DNA of 64,000 nucleotides from Pseudomonas neuropathica (GTDB lineage: Bacteria > Pseudomonadota > Gammaproteobacteria > Pseudomonadales > Pseudomonadaceae): assembly GCF_015461835.1 (NCBI RefSeq), contig NZ_JACOPX010000014.1, positions 124,001-188,000 on the forward strand, in the 5' to 3' direction. The notes under the pieces are model-generated. The model ran no database searches and had not been told where the DNA came from. It worked only from the letters and a program-made list of their open reading frames with translations. Of this stretch, positions 63,367 to 64,000 are shown piece after piece. Made by a program: the position numbers and the translations under genes. Position 1 is the stretch's first letter. Each line of letters begins with the position of its first letter.

Positions 63367-63867
63367 TTACTCCTTCGCCTCGTTACGGCCCAAATGGAAC
63401 GCCGTGACGGCTGCAGCAAGCAGCAGCATCGAGGCGAGTTCGACCACCAGCAGGTACGGACCGAACAGGCTGATGCCCACGGCTTTCGCGTCTACGGTGG
63501 TGTGGCCGATGGCCTGGCCGCTCTGATGAGCGAACAGCACATACAGCAGTTCGGCCAGCAGCAGCGCGGCGAGAATCACCGGGCCCGCCCAGATGCCGGG
63601 CTTGAGCCAGACGCGTTCTTGCTGAACCGAGGCTGGGCCGAGGTTCAGCATCATCACCACGAACACGAACAGCACCATGATGGCGCCAGCGTAGGCGATC
63701 ACTTCCAGCACACCGGCGAACGGTGCGCCGAGTGCGAAGAAGGTCATGGCCACGGCGATCAACGAGATGATCAGGTAGAGCAGGGCGTGCACAGGGTTGG
63801 TGTTGGTGACTACGCGAAGCGTGGACACAACAGCGATACCCGATGCGAAATAGAAAGCGAATTCCAT
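63367..63867 (-). CDS. nuoJ: NADH-quinone oxidoreductase subunit J
   Basis: A 166-residue subunit with five hydrophobic helices. The pi-bulge helix signature EVIAYAGAIMVLFVFVVMM lies near residue 55. Start ATG at 63867 with AAGGAAG 6 bp upstream. Confidence 0.96.
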   Translation of the reverse strand: MEFAFYFASGIAVVSTLRVVTNTNPVHALLYLIISLIAVAMTFFALGAPFAGVLEVIAYAGAIMVLFVFVVMMLNLGPASVQQERVWLKPGIWAGPVILAALLLAELLYVLFAHQSGQAIGHTTVDAKAVGISLFGPYLLVVELASMLLLAAAVTAFHLGRNEAKE

Positions 63868-63876
63868 CGTTCTTCC

Positions 63877-64000
63877 TTAAGGCAGCAAGCTCTTCACGTT
63901 GATCGGTTCGGCTTCGTTCTGCGCGGAGCCTTTCGGCTTGCCAGCGATTGCCATACCTGCAACACGATAGAAGTTGTAATCAGGGTTTTTGCCGGGGCCG
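63877..64000 (-). CDS. nuoI: NADH-quinone oxidoreductase subunit I, C-terminal end (rest outside window)
   Basis: The last 40 codons and stop of a frame entering from the right edge. They read PDYNFYRVAGMAIAGKPK... and end EPINVKSLLP, which matches the C-terminus of NuoI, the two-[4Fe-4S]-cluster subunit of the peripheral arm. The iron-sulfur motifs lie beyond the window. nuoJ begins 9 bp downstream. Confidence 0.93.
   Translation of the reverse strand, partial: GPGKNPDYNFYRVAGMAIAGKPKGSAQNEAEPINVKSLLP

Noticed and set aside
61280..63526. A 748-codon open frame opposite nuoL/nuoK
   Set aside because: Antisense shadow; the composition is that of reverse-complemented membrane-protein codons and it overlaps three certain nuo genes.

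Overview
The window looks like chromosomal DNA of a Pseudomonas of the fluorescens group. The evidence is high GC coding sequence, Pseudomonas-type REP/REPIN repeats (GTGGGAGCGAGCTTGCTCGC and TGTAGGAGTGAGCCTGCTCG types), a Pseudomonas-style nuo operon and lineage-typical small proteins (DUF2790-like, DUF6124-like). Species assignment is inference.

Layout. 1-2.4 kb: end of an EmrA-like adaptor and the EmrB-like drug exporter. 2.5-7.2 kb: housekeeping genes lpxH, ppiB, glnS and cysS. 7.5-8.7 kb: an MFS transporter whose stop codon lies in a repeat. 8.9-17.0 kb: a sigma54-dependent activator divergent from a six-gene glycerol-type ABC transporter operon (glpS, glpT, glpP, glpQ, DUF2160 gene, glpV); the gap holds an activator-site array, an IHF site and a -24/-12 promoter. 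17.3-17.9 kb: a PIN-domain toxin-antitoxin pair. 18.2-26.5 kb: a metal-responsive two-component system divergent from the czcCBA efflux operon.

26.6-56.9 kb is the accessory heart of the window, a Tc (insecticidal toxin complex) island. Two tandem tccC-like genes lie on the plus strand. A minus-strand operon encodes a split TcA (tcaA, tcaB), a TcB and a third TcC. Divergent from it is a 1602-residue Ig-like repeat protein. The three TcC proteins share an Rhs-type cocoon but carry different C-terminal payloads: one resembling a phosphodiester glycosidase (NAGPA/DUF2233-like), one with an HExxH metallopeptidase motif, and one I do not recognise. Four 20-bp dyads of the form CTGTNA-N4-TNACAG, resembling LuxR-family boxes, sit 57-82 bp upstream of both orphan tccC genes, of tcaA and of the Ig-repeat gene. 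This suggests one regulon for shell, payloads and the giant repeat protein. Between the tccC pair and the tca operon lie two small exported proteins sharing an N-terminal motif, a DUF6124-like gene with a hairpin-rich leader, and an OprD-family porin.

57.0-57.6 kb: a HigBA-type toxin-antitoxin pair. 58.2-64.0 kb: the distal nuo operon on the minus strand (nuoI end, nuoJ, K, L, M, N), closed by a terminator. About ten REP/REPIN elements and four copies of a 160-177 bp MITE-like repeat occupy the intergenic spaces.
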